Shown piece by piece: positions 33,446 to 41,134 of a stretch of DNA of 63,107 nucleotides (positions are counted from its first letter, which is position 1; the number at the start of each line of letters is the position of its first letter). The stretch spans positions 1 to 63,107 of the forward strand of contig WQXI01000010.1 in NCBI GenBank assembly GCA_009784935.1, given 5' to 3'. The notes under the pieces were generated by a model. The model was given only the letters and a program-made list of their open reading frames with translations, was not told the DNA's origin and searched no databases. Made by a program: the position numbers and the translations under genes. This stretch comes from Treponema sp. GTDB lineage: Bacteria > Spirochaetota > Spirochaetia > Treponematales > Breznakiellaceae.

Positions 33446-33967
33446 TTGATTAAGCGGCGACCTCAAGGTTTCCCTGCGGAGGCTTTTTTGGACAGGATTA
33501 AAGATCCTCATATTATCAGGCTGATTGAGCAGATTGGCGAGCACTATAGAACAAATATCTCAAATCGTTTTTTACGTCCTGTTCTGTTGCAGATTCAGGT
33601 AGATAAAAATACATGGGATCAAATCGAAGTTCTCACCGAAAAAATGGAATTATACCGCTATCAGGGCTTCCATTTAGACGAATTATACCGCCAAATTGCC
33701 GCATGCGCCCGTTTTGTAGAGGTAGCAAGAAACAGAACTGCTATAAAAAGCAAATCACTCAGTTTACCCCCAGGACCTGATAGAATTCTCAGGGAAATGG
33801 CTGTAAGCAACTTTTCTTCGAATCTAAGGGTTTTTTCTGACCTTTTGCATGAATTATACGTTAATCTGGTAGAAATGGACAAAAAGGATGTCGGCGAAGA
33901 CCGCCCGGCTGTATACTCACAAATGCCCGAATTATACAATATTGGCAGATTATTGGTCGGCGGTTAG
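33446..33967 (+). CDS. Conserved-looking hypothetical protein upstream of rplU
   Basis: A 173-aa soluble protein starting at TTG (MIKRRPQGFPAEAFLDRIKD) with GGAATG upstream. It is strongly helical, rich in Arg/Leu/Glu (HIIRLIEQIGEHYRTNISNR, FHLDELYRQIAACARFVEVA, NLRVFSDLLHELYVNLVEMD), with no recognised motif or membrane segment. The gene precedes the ribosomal operon by 79 bp but that operon has its own promoter. Function unknown. Confidence 0.55.
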   Translation: MIKRRPQGFPAEAFLDRIKDPHIIRLIEQIGEHYRTNISNRFLRPVLLQIQVDKNTWDQIEVLTEKMELYRYQGFHLDELYRQIAACARFVEVARNRTAIKSKSLSLPPGPDRILREMAVSNFSSNLRVFSDLLHELYVNLVEMDKKDVGEDRPAVYSQMPELYNIGRLLVGG

Positions 33968-33986
33968 ACAATTTAAGGCTAACCCC

Positions 33987-34015
33987 TTGACTATATTTTT
34001 GATTTAAGATATAAA
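33987..34015 (+). promoter_or_regulatory. Promoter of the rplU-prp-rpmA-obg operon
   Basis: TTGACT (33987-33992), 17 bp, TATAAA (34010-34015), about 25 bases upstream of the rplU ribosome-binding site. Confidence 0.65.
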
Positions 34016-34046
34016 ATAGTACCATTTGACGATTTTGGAGAAAAAT

Positions 34047-34364
34047 ATGTATGCTCTGGTAGAATTTAAGGGAAAACAGTATAAGGCCGAGAAGGGCGCC
34101 CTGCTCAAAGTTGATTTAATTGACGCAGAACCGGGAACAGCCATCAATATAGATACGGTGCTTTTGGTTTCCGGCGGCGATGCTGCCAATGTTAAAGTAG
34201 GCAGTCCCTATATTTCGGGTGCTAAAGTGTCCGCGACAGTAGAATCTCACGGAAAAGACGGAAAAATCATTGTTTTCAAGTATAAACCCAAAAAAGATTA
34301 CCGCAGAAAACAAGGACACAGACAGCAGTATTCGATTATTAAGATTGGTGATATTTCGGCTTAA
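34047..34364 (+). CDS. rplU: 50S ribosomal protein L21
   Basis: The 105-aa protein starts MYALVEFKGKQYKAEKGALL and includes TVLLVSGGDAANVKVGSPYI and KKDYRRKQGHRQQYSIIKIG, the conserved L21 C-terminus that contacts 23S rRNA. The ATG with GGAG seven bases upstream is used; an earlier in-frame start would add seven non-conserved residues. It is the first gene of the classical rplU-prp-rpmA-obg cluster. Confidence 0.96.
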   Translation: MYALVEFKGKQYKAEKGALLKVDLIDAEPGTAINIDTVLLVSGGDAANVKVGSPYISGAKVSATVESHGKDGKIIVFKYKPKKDYRRKQGHRQQYSIIKIGDISA

Positions 34365-34718
34365 TTGCCGCAGTTATATGTGAACGATGTGATCGTAATA
34401 GATGTAGTTCTGGATAATGCCGGAATACTTAAGGCTTGTAAGGCTTCGGGTCACTCCGGCGCCGCTAAAGCCGGAAACGATATCGTTTGCGCCGCTGTTT
34501 CGGTTCTTTTAAGAACTGCATTAAGCGTTCTTTCCGGAAGGCAGGGGATAAAAGTAAAAGGCGGCGCGCCGGAAAGAGGCGAACTTTGGCTGGAAGCCGA
34601 TTATACTGCAGAAGGAAAAGATTTTCTTTTTGCTGCAGGGGAGTTTCTGATAGACGGATTAAAATCCATAAGTCAGGAGTTTCCAAAAAACTGCAAATTA
34701 ACGATTAATAAAACCTAA
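34365..34718 (+). CDS. prp: Ribosomal-processing cysteine protease Prp family (YsxB-like)
   Basis: The protein carries the Prp pair KASGHSGAAKAGNDIVCAAV, with catalytic His and Cys, and the ribosomal L21-L27 gene context. In Firmicutes Prp removes an N-terminal extension of L27. Here L27 has no such extension, so the substrate must differ or the activity is vestigial. The start is uncertain: TTG adjoins the rplU stop, but GTG codons at 34380 and 34389 match the usual start (MIVIDVVLD...) better. The C-terminal region (FLIDGLKSISQEFPKNCKLT) is normal. Confidence 0.85.
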   Translation: MPQLYVNDVIVIDVVLDNAGILKACKASGHSGAAKAGNDIVCAAVSVLLRTALSVLSGRQGIKVKGGAPERGELWLEADYTAEGKDFLFAAGEFLIDGLKSISQEFPKNCKLTINKT

Positions 34719-34756
34719 AAACCTAAGCGGTTTTTTAGTTATCAAGGAGAATTGAT

Positions 34757-35008
34757 ATGGCAAGGAAACGCGGCGGAAGCGGCGCAAAAAACGGACGTGA
34801 TTCAAACCCAAAATATCTTGGGATAAAGGCTTCTGACGGCACAATTGTAAAAGCCGGATCAGTTATTGCCCGTCAGCGGGGAACAAGGATTCATCCGGGA
34901 AACAATGTTGGCTGCGGCGGAGACTATACGCTTTTTGCTCTCGCAGACGGAAAAGTTTGCTATCACCAGCGGCGTGGACGCAGACTTGCCTCTGTAGTCA
35001 GCGAATAG
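34757..35008 (+). CDS. rpmA: 50S ribosomal protein L27
   Basis: L27 of 83 aa: [40 protein letters not shown] and [20 protein letters not shown]. Its N-terminus reaches the peptidyl-transferase centre. It begins at the Ala-Arg-Lys position after Met and has no Firmicute-type cleavable extension. AAGGAGAA lies 6 bases before the ATG. It follows prp by 38 bp, which contain a weak hairpin AAAAACC-TAAGC-GGTTTTT. Confidence 0.97.
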   Translation: MARKRGGSGAKNGRDSNPKYLGIKASDGTIVKAGSVIARQRGTRIHPGNNVGCGGDYTLFALADGKVCYHQRRGRRLASVVSE

Positions 35009-35021
35009 TAAACCTTATACT

Positions 35022-35062
35022 AACTCTGTGTCCTTTGTATCTTTGTGCCTCTGTGTGATATA
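35022..35062. repeat. CTCTGTG-family dispersed repeat, copy 4
   Basis: AACTCTGTGTCCTTTGTATC then TTTGTGCCTCTGTGTGA fills most of the gap between rpmA and obg, ending about 14 bases from the obg start. No ribosome-binding site of usual form is seen there. Confidence 0.7.
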
Positions 35063-35075
35063 GTTTAAATAAATC

Positions 35076-36065
35076 ATGGAAAAGTTTGCGGATGAGGCAA
35101 TAATCGAGGTATCCTCGGGGAACGGCGGCAATGGCTGCGCCGCTTTCCGCAGGGAAAAATATGTCCCTAGAGGCGGACCGTCTGGCGGAGACGGGGGCAG
35201 GGGAGGCGATGTTGTATTTACAGTGCGCCGCAACCTGCGGACACTCGCGCACTTACGCTATAAACATTCATTTAAAGCAGATAACGGCAATGACGGCGAA
35301 GGCGCAGGGCGCTACGGGCAAAACGGCGCTGACGTAATTATTCCATTGCCGCCGGGTTCATTAATACGCGATGTAGAATCAAACGAACTAATTAGAGATT
35401 TTTCTCGCAATCAGGAAGATTTTGTTTTTCTCAAAGGCGGCAACGGCGGCTGGGGGAATATTCATTTTAAAACATCCGTAAATCAAGCTCCAAAAAAAGC
35501 ATTGCCGGGAAAACCCGGGCAGACTGTAAAAATTAAAGTAGAGCTTCAGATTATGGCGGATATCGGGCTTGTCGGTTTTCCAAATGCCGGAAAATCCAGC
35601 CTTCTTGATCGCTTTACAAACGCAAGGCCAAAAATAGCCGCATATCCGTTTACAACAAAAATTCCTAACCTCGGCGTTTTAACAGTCGGAGAAAAAGATA
35701 TAATAATCGCCGACATTCCCGGTCTTATTAAGGGAGCATCAGGCGGAGCAGGGCTGGGGATTCGTTTTTTAAAACATATTTCGCGTACATCGGCTTTGGC
35801 TTTTCTTATTGATCTTTCTGATGATAATTATACCGAAGCCTTTGATGTGCTCCTCGATGAACTTGGCTCCTTTTCTGCCGATTTATTAAAAAAGAAACGC
35901 CTGCTTGTCGGTACAAAAACAGATACGGAAGAATCTGCAGGCAGACTCGCCGAGCTTTCTGCAAAATATCCCAACGAGACTGCTATGGGTATTTCTGTTT
36001 TTTCCGGTGACGGAATAAAAGAACTCTCTTATGCTTTGCTAAAGCTTACAGGAGAAGAAGAATGA
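35076..36065 (+). CDS. obg: Obg-family GTPase (CgtA)
   Basis: The 329-aa protein has the glycine-rich Obg fold at the N-terminus (EVSSGNGGNGCAAFRREKYV, GGPSGGDGGRGGDV) and the G domain with GFPNAGKSSLLDRFT (G1), FTTKIPNLGV (G2), IADIPGLIKGA (G3) and GTKTD (G4). It assists 50S maturation and stress signalling. The C-terminal OCT domain of some Obg proteins is absent, as in many short forms. It overlaps the next gene by 4 bases (ATGA). Confidence 0.95.
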   Translation: MEKFADEAIIEVSSGNGGNGCAAFRREKYVPRGGPSGGDGGRGGDVVFTVRRNLRTLAHLRYKHSFKADNGNDGEGAGRYGQNGADVIIPLPPGSLIRDVESNELIRDFSRNQEDFVFLKGGNGGWGNIHFKTSVNQAPKKALPGKPGQTVKIKVELQIMADIGLVGFPNAGKSSLLDRFTNARPKIAAYPFTTKIPNLGVLTVGEKDIIIADIPGLIKGASGGAGLGIRFLKHISRTSALAFLIDLSDDNYTEAFDVLLDELGSFSADLLKKKRLLVGTKTDTEESAGRLAELSAKYPNETAMGISVFSGDGIKELSYALLKLTGEEE

Positions 36066-37267
36066 AACTCGGTATACTCGGCGGCAGTTTTAATCCTGTT
36101 CATCTTGGGCACCTCTTTCTTGCTAACAGCGCGATTTCTGCATTAAATCTTGACAGGGTAGTTTTTGTTCCTGCGTTTTGTTCGCCGTTTAAAACCGAAG
36201 CAGAAGGCATGACAGAAGAAGGAACAGGCAACAGGCTTGATATGCTTGCCGCCGCGGTTTCGTCGGATCACAGATTCGCGATTGACAGCTGCGAAATTAA
36301 GCGGCAGGGAGTTTCCTATACGATAGATACGCTGGAAGACATAATCGCGCGGTTTCTGCCTCAGGGAAAACCGTATTTAATAATCGGCGATGACCTTGCC
36401 GCGGATCTTCCCAAGTGGAATCAATACGAAAAGATTCTTGAGTTAGCAGTAATTGCAATCGCGCGCAGAAAAACAAATACCGCTGTAAAACATCCGTTTC
36501 CCTGCGTTTATATAGAAAACGAAATTATGAATATTTCATCGCAGATGATCAGGCAAAAAATAAAAGACAATGATATTAAAGGCAGTGACTGGCATTCTTT
36601 GGTGCCGTCTGCAGTGAGCGCGATTATTCAGGATAGGCGGCTTTACGGCTGCAGCTCCAATAGTTCTGCCGCTTTAGCTTTTGGCAGCGATAAAATATAT
36701 GATTCTGTTATTCAAAAGGTAGAAGCGGCGGCGCGGGAAACGCTTACTATCGAACGATTTCTGCACTCAAGAAATACCGCCTTGCATGCGTATGATATGT
36801 GCAGCCGTTTTGGGCTTGATCCTGCGGCAGGTTACCTTGCCGGAATCGCCCATGATTTGGCAAAACAGCTTGATAACAAGCAGATTCTTAAAATAATTAA
36901 GTCAGAACGCATTCCGGTTTCTTCTTTGGAGAAGAATAAACCGAATCTTCTTCACGGAAAGGCTGCGGCAGTATTGCTAAGAGACCGTTTCTCCATTCAT
37001 AATGAAGATGTTCTGGAAGCTGTTGCTTGTCATACATCGGGCAATGAGAAAATGGGAGCGCTGGCAAAGGTTATTTATATTGCCGACAAGACAGAGAGTT
37101 CCAGAAATATAGACCCTGCCTTGAGGATCATGTGCAGGGAAGCGGATTTGGACAGCATTCTTTTTGCCGTATTGGAAAAAACAATTATGAAGCTAAAGGC
37201 AAAAGAACTTGATCTATCCAAAGACACAATAATGCTGTTAAACAAAATAAAGGAAAAGAAAACTTGA
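36062..37267 (+). CDS. nadD: Fused nicotinate-nucleotide adenylyltransferase and YqeK-type HD hydrolase
   Basis: Residues 1-190 are NadD: MKLGILGGSFNPVHLGHLFL (nucleotidyltransferase HxGH), CSPFKTE, LIIGDDLAADLPKW and SSQMIRQKIK, which makes deamido-NAD+ from nicotinate mononucleotide. Residues about 215-400 form an HD domain of the YqeK type: SRNTALHAYDMCSRFGLDP, GIAHDLAKQL (H-D), LLHGKAAAVL and ACHTSGNEKMGALAKVIYIA, expected to hydrolyse Ap4A. The two are separate neighbouring genes in Firmicutes, so here they are a fusion. It overlaps obg and the LytR gene by 4 bases each. Confidence 0.92.
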   Translation: MKLGILGGSFNPVHLGHLFLANSAISALNLDRVVFVPAFCSPFKTEAEGMTEEGTGNRLDMLAAAVSSDHRFAIDSCEIKRQGVSYTIDTLEDIIARFLPQGKPYLIIGDDLAADLPKWNQYEKILELAVIAIARRKTNTAVKHPFPCVYIENEIMNISSQMIRQKIKDNDIKGSDWHSLVPSAVSAIIQDRRLYGCSSNSSAALAFGSDKIYDSVIQKVEAAARETLTIERFLHSRNTALHAYDMCSRFGLDPAAGYLAGIAHDLAKQLDNKQILKIIKSERIPVSSLEKNKPNLLHGKAAAVLLRDRFSIHNEDVLEAVACHTSGNEKMGALAKVIYIADKTESSRNIDPALRIMCREADLDSILFAVLEKTIMKLKAKELDLSKDTIMLLNKIKEKKT

Positions 37268-38478
37268 GATTAATTAAAGGCGACGCTTCTATCTTGCTTC
37301 TTGCTCTAATTATAGTTTTATTTGTTTTTGGAGTAGTGTTTTCTGTTCTCACGTTCCGCAGTAATCCTGTAGAAGATGCAATTTCTACAAACCGTGTTAT
37401 TAATGTTTTATTTGTAATCGAAGAAGACAGAATGCCGCTTAGTACCTATGTTTTAATGTATTATCCTGTTACAAAACGCGCGGCTATTTTTGACATTCCC
37501 GGCGACCTTGGGCTTTTAATTACAAGCATTAACAGCGTTGACCGCATAGACAGAGTGTATAGTTCTTCGAGAATCGGACCTTATCAAAACGAAATAGAAA
37601 AACTGTTAGGAATAGAAATTAGTTTTCCTATTGTTATAACAAAAGAAAATCTTGTCTCTATCGTTGATCTCTTAGAAGGCGTCGAAATTTTTATTCCTTC
37701 TGCAGTTTCATATATCGACGATGATAATATTATTTTATTTCCTTCCGGCATGACTGTTTTAGACGGAGACAAAGCAAGCCTTTATGCGACATACAGTCTT
37801 CCGCACGAAGACACCGACATGGAAGTATTCAGAAGACAGCGGTTTTTTCTTGGTTATTTAAACCGTCAGATTCAAATGAACGAACAGCTTAAGCTGCCTT
37901 CTGCCGGCAGGATATATAATTCACTTTTTAAAACAAATATGAACTCGCGTACTTTAAGAAACCTTTTTGACGAATTTGTGCATATAGATACAGATCGCGT
38001 TAACATTCAATCTGTAGGGGGAAACCGCCGCGAGGTTTCGGGGCAAATGCTTACCATTCCACACTTTGACGGAAACTTGATAAAAGAAATTGTCCGCCAG
38101 ACGCTGGCTACACTTACGCGGGATGTGCAGGATCACATGAGCGAACGTACTCTCACTGTAGAAGTATTAAACGGTACGCCGGTAAACGGGCTTGCCGGAC
38201 GAACAGCGGAACTGCTTAGAAACTTTGGCTATGATGTAATTTCTATTAGTAACGCCGACAGAAATAATTACGAAAGCACAGTTGTCATCCATCATTCCGG
38301 CGATGACGAACTTGTAAACGGTCTTGCCGGCGTAATCCGCTGCACGAATATCCGCAGGGAAGCTATAACAGCCGATGATGATGACGGAGACCTTCTCAGC
38401 TTGAATCTTCAATACAAGGCAGATGTTACTTTATTAATTGGCAGGAATTTTAATGGCAGATTTGTCGTCGGTAACTAA
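37264..38478 (+). CDS. LytR-CpsA-Psr family protein with LytR C-terminal domain
   Basis: The 404-aa protein has one N-terminal membrane helix (about 8-30), an LCP domain (about 45-245: VTKRAAIFDIPGDLGLLITS, DKASLYATYSLPHEDTDMEV, FRRQRFFLGYL with the conserved Arg pair) and a LytR_C domain (about 300-395: RTLTVEVLNGTPVNGLAGRT, YDVISISNADRNNY). LCP enzymes move glycopolymers to peptidoglycan in Gram-positives; treponemal substrates are unclear. The start is a TTG overlapping the nadD stop (TTGA); it overlaps rsfS at the 3' end. Confidence 0.85.
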   Translation: MRLIKGDASILLLALIIVLFVFGVVFSVLTFRSNPVEDAISTNRVINVLFVIEEDRMPLSTYVLMYYPVTKRAAIFDIPGDLGLLITSINSVDRIDRVYSSSRIGPYQNEIEKLLGIEISFPIVITKENLVSIVDLLEGVEIFIPSAVSYIDDDNIILFPSGMTVLDGDKASLYATYSLPHEDTDMEVFRRQRFFLGYLNRQIQMNEQLKLPSAGRIYNSLFKTNMNSRTLRNLFDEFVHIDTDRVNIQSVGGNRREVSGQMLTIPHFDGNLIKEIVRQTLATLTRDVQDHMSERTLTVEVLNGTPVNGLAGRTAELLRNFGYDVISISNADRNNYESTVVIHHSGDDELVNGLAGVIRCTNIRREAITADDDDGDLLSLNLQYKADVTLLIGRNFNGRFVVGN

Positions 38479-38827
38479 AGCCCCTCAGGTCGAACCTTCT
38501 CAATGGGCAGCAGCTTTAAGCGCTCTCATAACCGAACATAAAGGACAGGATGTCTCTTTGCTGGATCTTAGAGGTATTAACAATTGGACAGATTTTTTTA
38601 TTGTCGCCGCTGTAACAAGCCGAACGCACATGGACGGTCTTGAGCGGCATATAAAAGATTTTTGCCGTGAAAAAGATATCGAGATGTTCGGCAGTTCGAG
38701 AACCCACAAAACCCAAGATGATGAATGGCGCTTGATAGATCTTGGCTCGGTAATCATCCATTTGATGACCCAATCCGCGCGGGAATTCTACGATCTGGAA
38801 AGACTCTGGCACAATACGAAGCATTAA
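38453..38827 (+). CDS. rsfS: Ribosomal silencing factor RsfS
   Basis: RsfS binds L14 and blocks subunit joining during starvation. The 124-aa protein contains the Iojap signature SLLDLRGINNWTDFFIVAAV, SRTHMDGLERHIKDFCREKD, WRLIDLGSVIIHLMTQSARE and FYDLERLW. The ATG is chosen because AGGA lies 6 bases upstream and the family begins near there. It overlaps the LCP gene by 26 bp and ends the obg-nadD-lytR-rsfS run. Confidence 0.94.
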   Translation: MADLSSVTKAPQVEPSQWAAALSALITEHKGQDVSLLDLRGINNWTDFFIVAAVTSRTHMDGLERHIKDFCREKDIEMFGSSRTHKTQDDEWRLIDLGSVIIHLMTQSAREFYDLERLWHNTKH

Positions 38828-38837
38828 AGAAAAGACA

Positions 38838-38867
38838 CCGCAGAGAGGGTAATCCCATTCCCTGCGG
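38838..38867 (-). terminator. Possible terminator of the acidic-protein gene
   Basis: CCGCA (38838-38842) pairs with TGCGG (38863-38867) and GGG with CCC inside. Reading on the minus strand, a T-rich stretch (TCTTTTCTTT) follows the stem, as expected for termination of the gene that ends at 38889. Confidence 0.4.
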
Positions 38868-38888
38868 CAAACGCTCTAAAGCGGGGTC

Positions 38889-39182
38889 TTACTCGTCGTC
38901 GCCCCAGTCGTCGTCATCTTCATCTTCATCGTAGTCGTCATCGTCGTCTTCATAGTCATCGTCGTCTTCGTAGTCATCATCCTCATCATCGTCGTCATCT
39001 TCAATGTCGTCATCTTCATAGTCGTCGTCTTCTTCTTCAAAATCGTCGTCGTCATCGATGTCGTCATCATCATCGTTAAAGATGTACGCCAATGGGTCGT
39101 CGCCAGACTTGTCAGCAGCGTTAAAACTGCCAACCGGCATCAGTGTGAGCTCTTCTTGTGTTATAGCTCCGTTTAGAACCAT
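38889..39182 (-). CDS. Extremely acidic low-complexity protein, unknown function
   Basis: The 97-aa protein starts MVLNGAITQEELTLMPVGSF with AGGGAG seven bases upstream. Residues 1-35 look like a normal short domain; the last 62 residues contain 52 Asp/Glu, broken only by ten other residues, mainly aromatic or Ile. The coding strand is mostly GAT, GAC and GAA triplets, so it may have grown by triplet slippage. Such tails occur in DNA mimics, cation buffers and histone-chaperone-like proteins, none of which is demonstrated here. A proper start site, stop and possible terminator argue that it is expressed. Confidence 0.7.
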   Translation of the reverse strand: MVLNGAITQEELTLMPVGSFNAADKSGDDPLAYIFNDDDDDIDDDDDFEEEDDDYEDDDIEDDDDDEDDDYEDDDDYEDDDDDYDEDEDDDDWGDDE

Positions 39183-39316
39183 AATGTTCTCCCTTAAATT
39201 GATATTTTTTTGAATCCAAACTGAGTGAAGGTTCAAAAAAACCTCCCACTTGAAACATAAAGGAGGAGATATTGATTTGTCAATAGCATTTTTAAATTTT
39301 AAAAAAAACTATTTTA

Positions 39317-39325
39317 TGGTATTAT
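39317..39325 (+). promoter_or_regulatory. Extended -10 promoter of ispE
   Basis: TGG followed by TATTAT (39320-39325) ends six bases before the ispE ATG; an A/T-rich stretch lies upstream and no clear -35 is seen. Confidence 0.45.
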
Positions 39326-39331
39326 TTGCCT

Positions 39332-40228
39332 ATGCCGCAAATTGACGAATTAACAGTTTTTGCCCCTGCAAAGGTAAATTTGAGCCTTTTTGTAAAAAAC
39401 CGCCGCCGGGATGGTTTTCACGATATAGAAAGCGTCTTTTTGGCAGTAAACTTCGGCGATACCCTGCATTTTGCACTTTCTGGGCAAGGTAGTACGGTTA
39501 TCGAAGGGATTTCTGTTCCTGATAACATCATTTTAAGGGCTGTGTCGCTTTTTAGGGAAAAAACCGGTTTTAACGCCGGTCTCAAAATAAATGTAGAAAA
39601 AAATGTCCCCATCGGCGGCGGTCTGGGAGGCGGCTCTTCTAATGCAGGGGCAGCGCTTTTGGCTTTAAATAAGATTTGCGGCTCCCCCCTAAAAAAAGAT
39701 GTTCTTTTAGACATGGCAGCTTCTCTGGGGAGTGATGTCCCCTTTTTTATACATGAAATTCCAGCCGCTCTTGTTACAGGCAGGGGGGAGCATATAGAGC
39801 CGCTAAATTCGCTGGATTTGGCAAAGTCGTCTTTAGTGCTGGTTAACCCCGGTTTTTCGAGCAGTACTGCCGAAGCCTTTCGGCTATTGGATCAACACAG
39901 AAGAGTTCACACAGAGGCACAGAGGAAAGAAGGATACGGGGAAGAGCCTCACACGGAGACACAAAGGCACAGAGGTTTAATTAAAGATATTTCCTCCGTG
40001 AACTCTTTTGGCAATGATTTCCTTGAGGTGCTGGATAAAAAAGAAGGCGGAGTGTATAAGAAAATCATCTCCCAGCTTGAGGCTGACGGAGCGCAGTACG
40101 CTTGCCTTTCCGGTGCAGGTTCAACCTGTTTTGGGGTCTTTAAAGATAAAAAAGAAGCGAATGAAACCGCAAATGCCTTAAAAGGAAAATGGCCTTTTGT
40201 GAAGGAGTGCGCCCCTATCTGCCGATAA
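39332..40228 (+). CDS. ispE: 4-diphosphocytidyl-2-C-methyl-D-erythritol kinase with an in-frame repeat insertion
   Basis: IspE phosphorylates CDP-methylerythritol in the MEP isoprenoid pathway. The GHMP-kinase fold is clear: FAPAKVNLSLFVKNRRRDGF, GGGLGGGSSNAGAALLALN (ATP site), SLGSDVPFFI and CLSGAGSTCFGVF. Between the LVNPGFSSSTAEAFRLLD segment and EVLDKKEGGVYKK, about residues 190-226 are encoded by the CTCTGTG dispersed repeat (HTEAQRKEGYGEEPHTETQR), extending a normally short loop. The reading frame stays open, so the enzyme is probably functional. No ribosome-binding site precedes the ATG; the transcript may start on it. Confidence 0.9.
   Translation: MPQIDELTVFAPAKVNLSLFVKNRRRDGFHDIESVFLAVNFGDTLHFALSGQGSTVIEGISVPDNIILRAVSLFREKTGFNAGLKINVEKNVPIGGGLGGGSSNAGAALLALNKICGSPLKKDVLLDMAASLGSDVPFFIHEIPAALVTGRGEHIEPLNSLDLAKSSLVLVNPGFSSSTAEAFRLLDQHRRVHTEAQRKEGYGEEPHTETQRHRGLIKDISSVNSFGNDFLEVLDKKEGGVYKKIISQLEADGAQYACLSGAGSTCFGVFKDKKEANETANALKGKWPFVKECAPICR
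39901..40009 (+). repeat. CTCTGTG-family repeat inserted inside ispE, copy 5
   Basis: AAGAGTTCACACAGAGGCAC and GAGCCTCACACGGAGACAC, CAAAGGCACAGAGG occur in CACAGAG orientation, then CCTCCGTGAACTCTT (39993-40007) in the opposite orientation. The outer arms are complementary, so the whole insertion can fold as a hairpin. Confidence 0.75.
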
Positions 40229-40245
40229 ATTAGTAGGAGAAAAAA

Positions 40246-40935
40246 ATGGCAGGTAGATATTTAAAACTGGTTTGTATTGCTTTATTTGTATTGGTTATTT
40301 TTGGCTGTAAGACTAAGCCGCTTCCTGTAGAAGAACCAAAACCGGCAGAAGTTATACCGGATACAAATGTAACCGGCACATGGTTTTTGGGCGATCATCG
40401 TTCTATGGTAATTTTTCAGTATCGTTCCGACGGAACAGGCTGTGAAATAAACCTTAATCAAGTTTCCAACTTTTCACTTACCTACAGGCCTTTTAATTAT
40501 ACAATAACCGAAACTGCCATTAGTATCTCGTTTTTGGACTCAATGCGTCCAAGCAGCATAACTCATAATTACAGTAAGCCGTCAGAGAACAGATTAACAA
40601 TCGTAAATTATATCCGCGGGCTTTCTCCGACATTTGTAAGGCAGGAACTGACAGAATTAGAAGGTCTTTGGCGCAGGGAAAACGGCGATAGGGTCGAATA
40701 TGTCTTTGGCGGAAGGAATTTTCTGCTAAAACTGCAGAACGGGATCCCCACTGCAACGGGTAACTTTATTGTTTCTGACAGATCGGTAACCATAAATGAC
40801 CTTTATAGATGTACGGATTATTTCGCTCTCAGATGGGCTCCCTCTCAAACGCCTCACGAAAATTATTCATTCAGGATAAATGACAGCCGTTTGACACTGA
40901 CCGCGCCGGGTAGAGACCTTTTGTTCGTAAAATAA
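40246..40935 (+). CDS. Lipoprotein of unknown function, two beta-rich halves
   Basis: A signal with lipobox LVIFGC at about residue 21 makes this a membrane-anchored lipoprotein. The mature part has two similar halves: GTWFLGDHRSMVIFQYRSDG followed by ETAISISFL, and GLWRRENGDRVEYVFGGRNF followed by DRSVTINDLY. The G-x-W ... opening and alternate strands resemble lipocalin-like or META-type small barrels. Function is unknown. AGGAG lies 9 bases before the ATG, 17 bp after ispE, so it may share ispE transcripts. Confidence 0.7.
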   Translation: MAGRYLKLVCIALFVLVIFGCKTKPLPVEEPKPAEVIPDTNVTGTWFLGDHRSMVIFQYRSDGTGCEINLNQVSNFSLTYRPFNYTITETAISISFLDSMRPSSITHNYSKPSENRLTIVNYIRGLSPTFVRQELTELEGLWRRENGDRVEYVFGGRNFLLKLQNGIPTATGNFIVSDRSVTINDLYRCTDYFALRWAPSQTPHENYSFRINDSRLTLTAPGRDLLFVK

Positions 40936-41037
40936 CAAATCCTCTCATTTTCTCTCATTGTGAGTAATAATTTTTAACAAAACCAATATAAAAACCCGCA
41001 GAATGAAAAATCCGCAAATAAAAAGCAACTTTTTCAC

Positions 41038-41066
41038 TTGATTTCGTGACAAATCAATAGTACAAT
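41038..41066 (+). promoter_or_regulatory. Promoter of spoVG with overlapping inverted repeat
   Basis: TTGATT (41038-41043), 17 bp, TACAAT (41061-41066). TTGATTT (41038-41044) and AAATCAA (41051-41057) form an inverted repeat over the -35, a possible operator. Confidence 0.6.
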
Positions 41067-41134
41067 GTAAACTAAATCGGGCTTAGCACTTTTAGGGTGT
41101 TAAGTATAACATTAGGACCTCAAAGGAGAGTGCC

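Noticed and set aside
38876-39133. Serine-rich or Met/Thr-rich protein encoded opposite or out of frame to the acidic gene
   Set aside because: These frames exist only because GAT/GAC triplet repeats leave all frames open; no ribosome-binding site or family motif.
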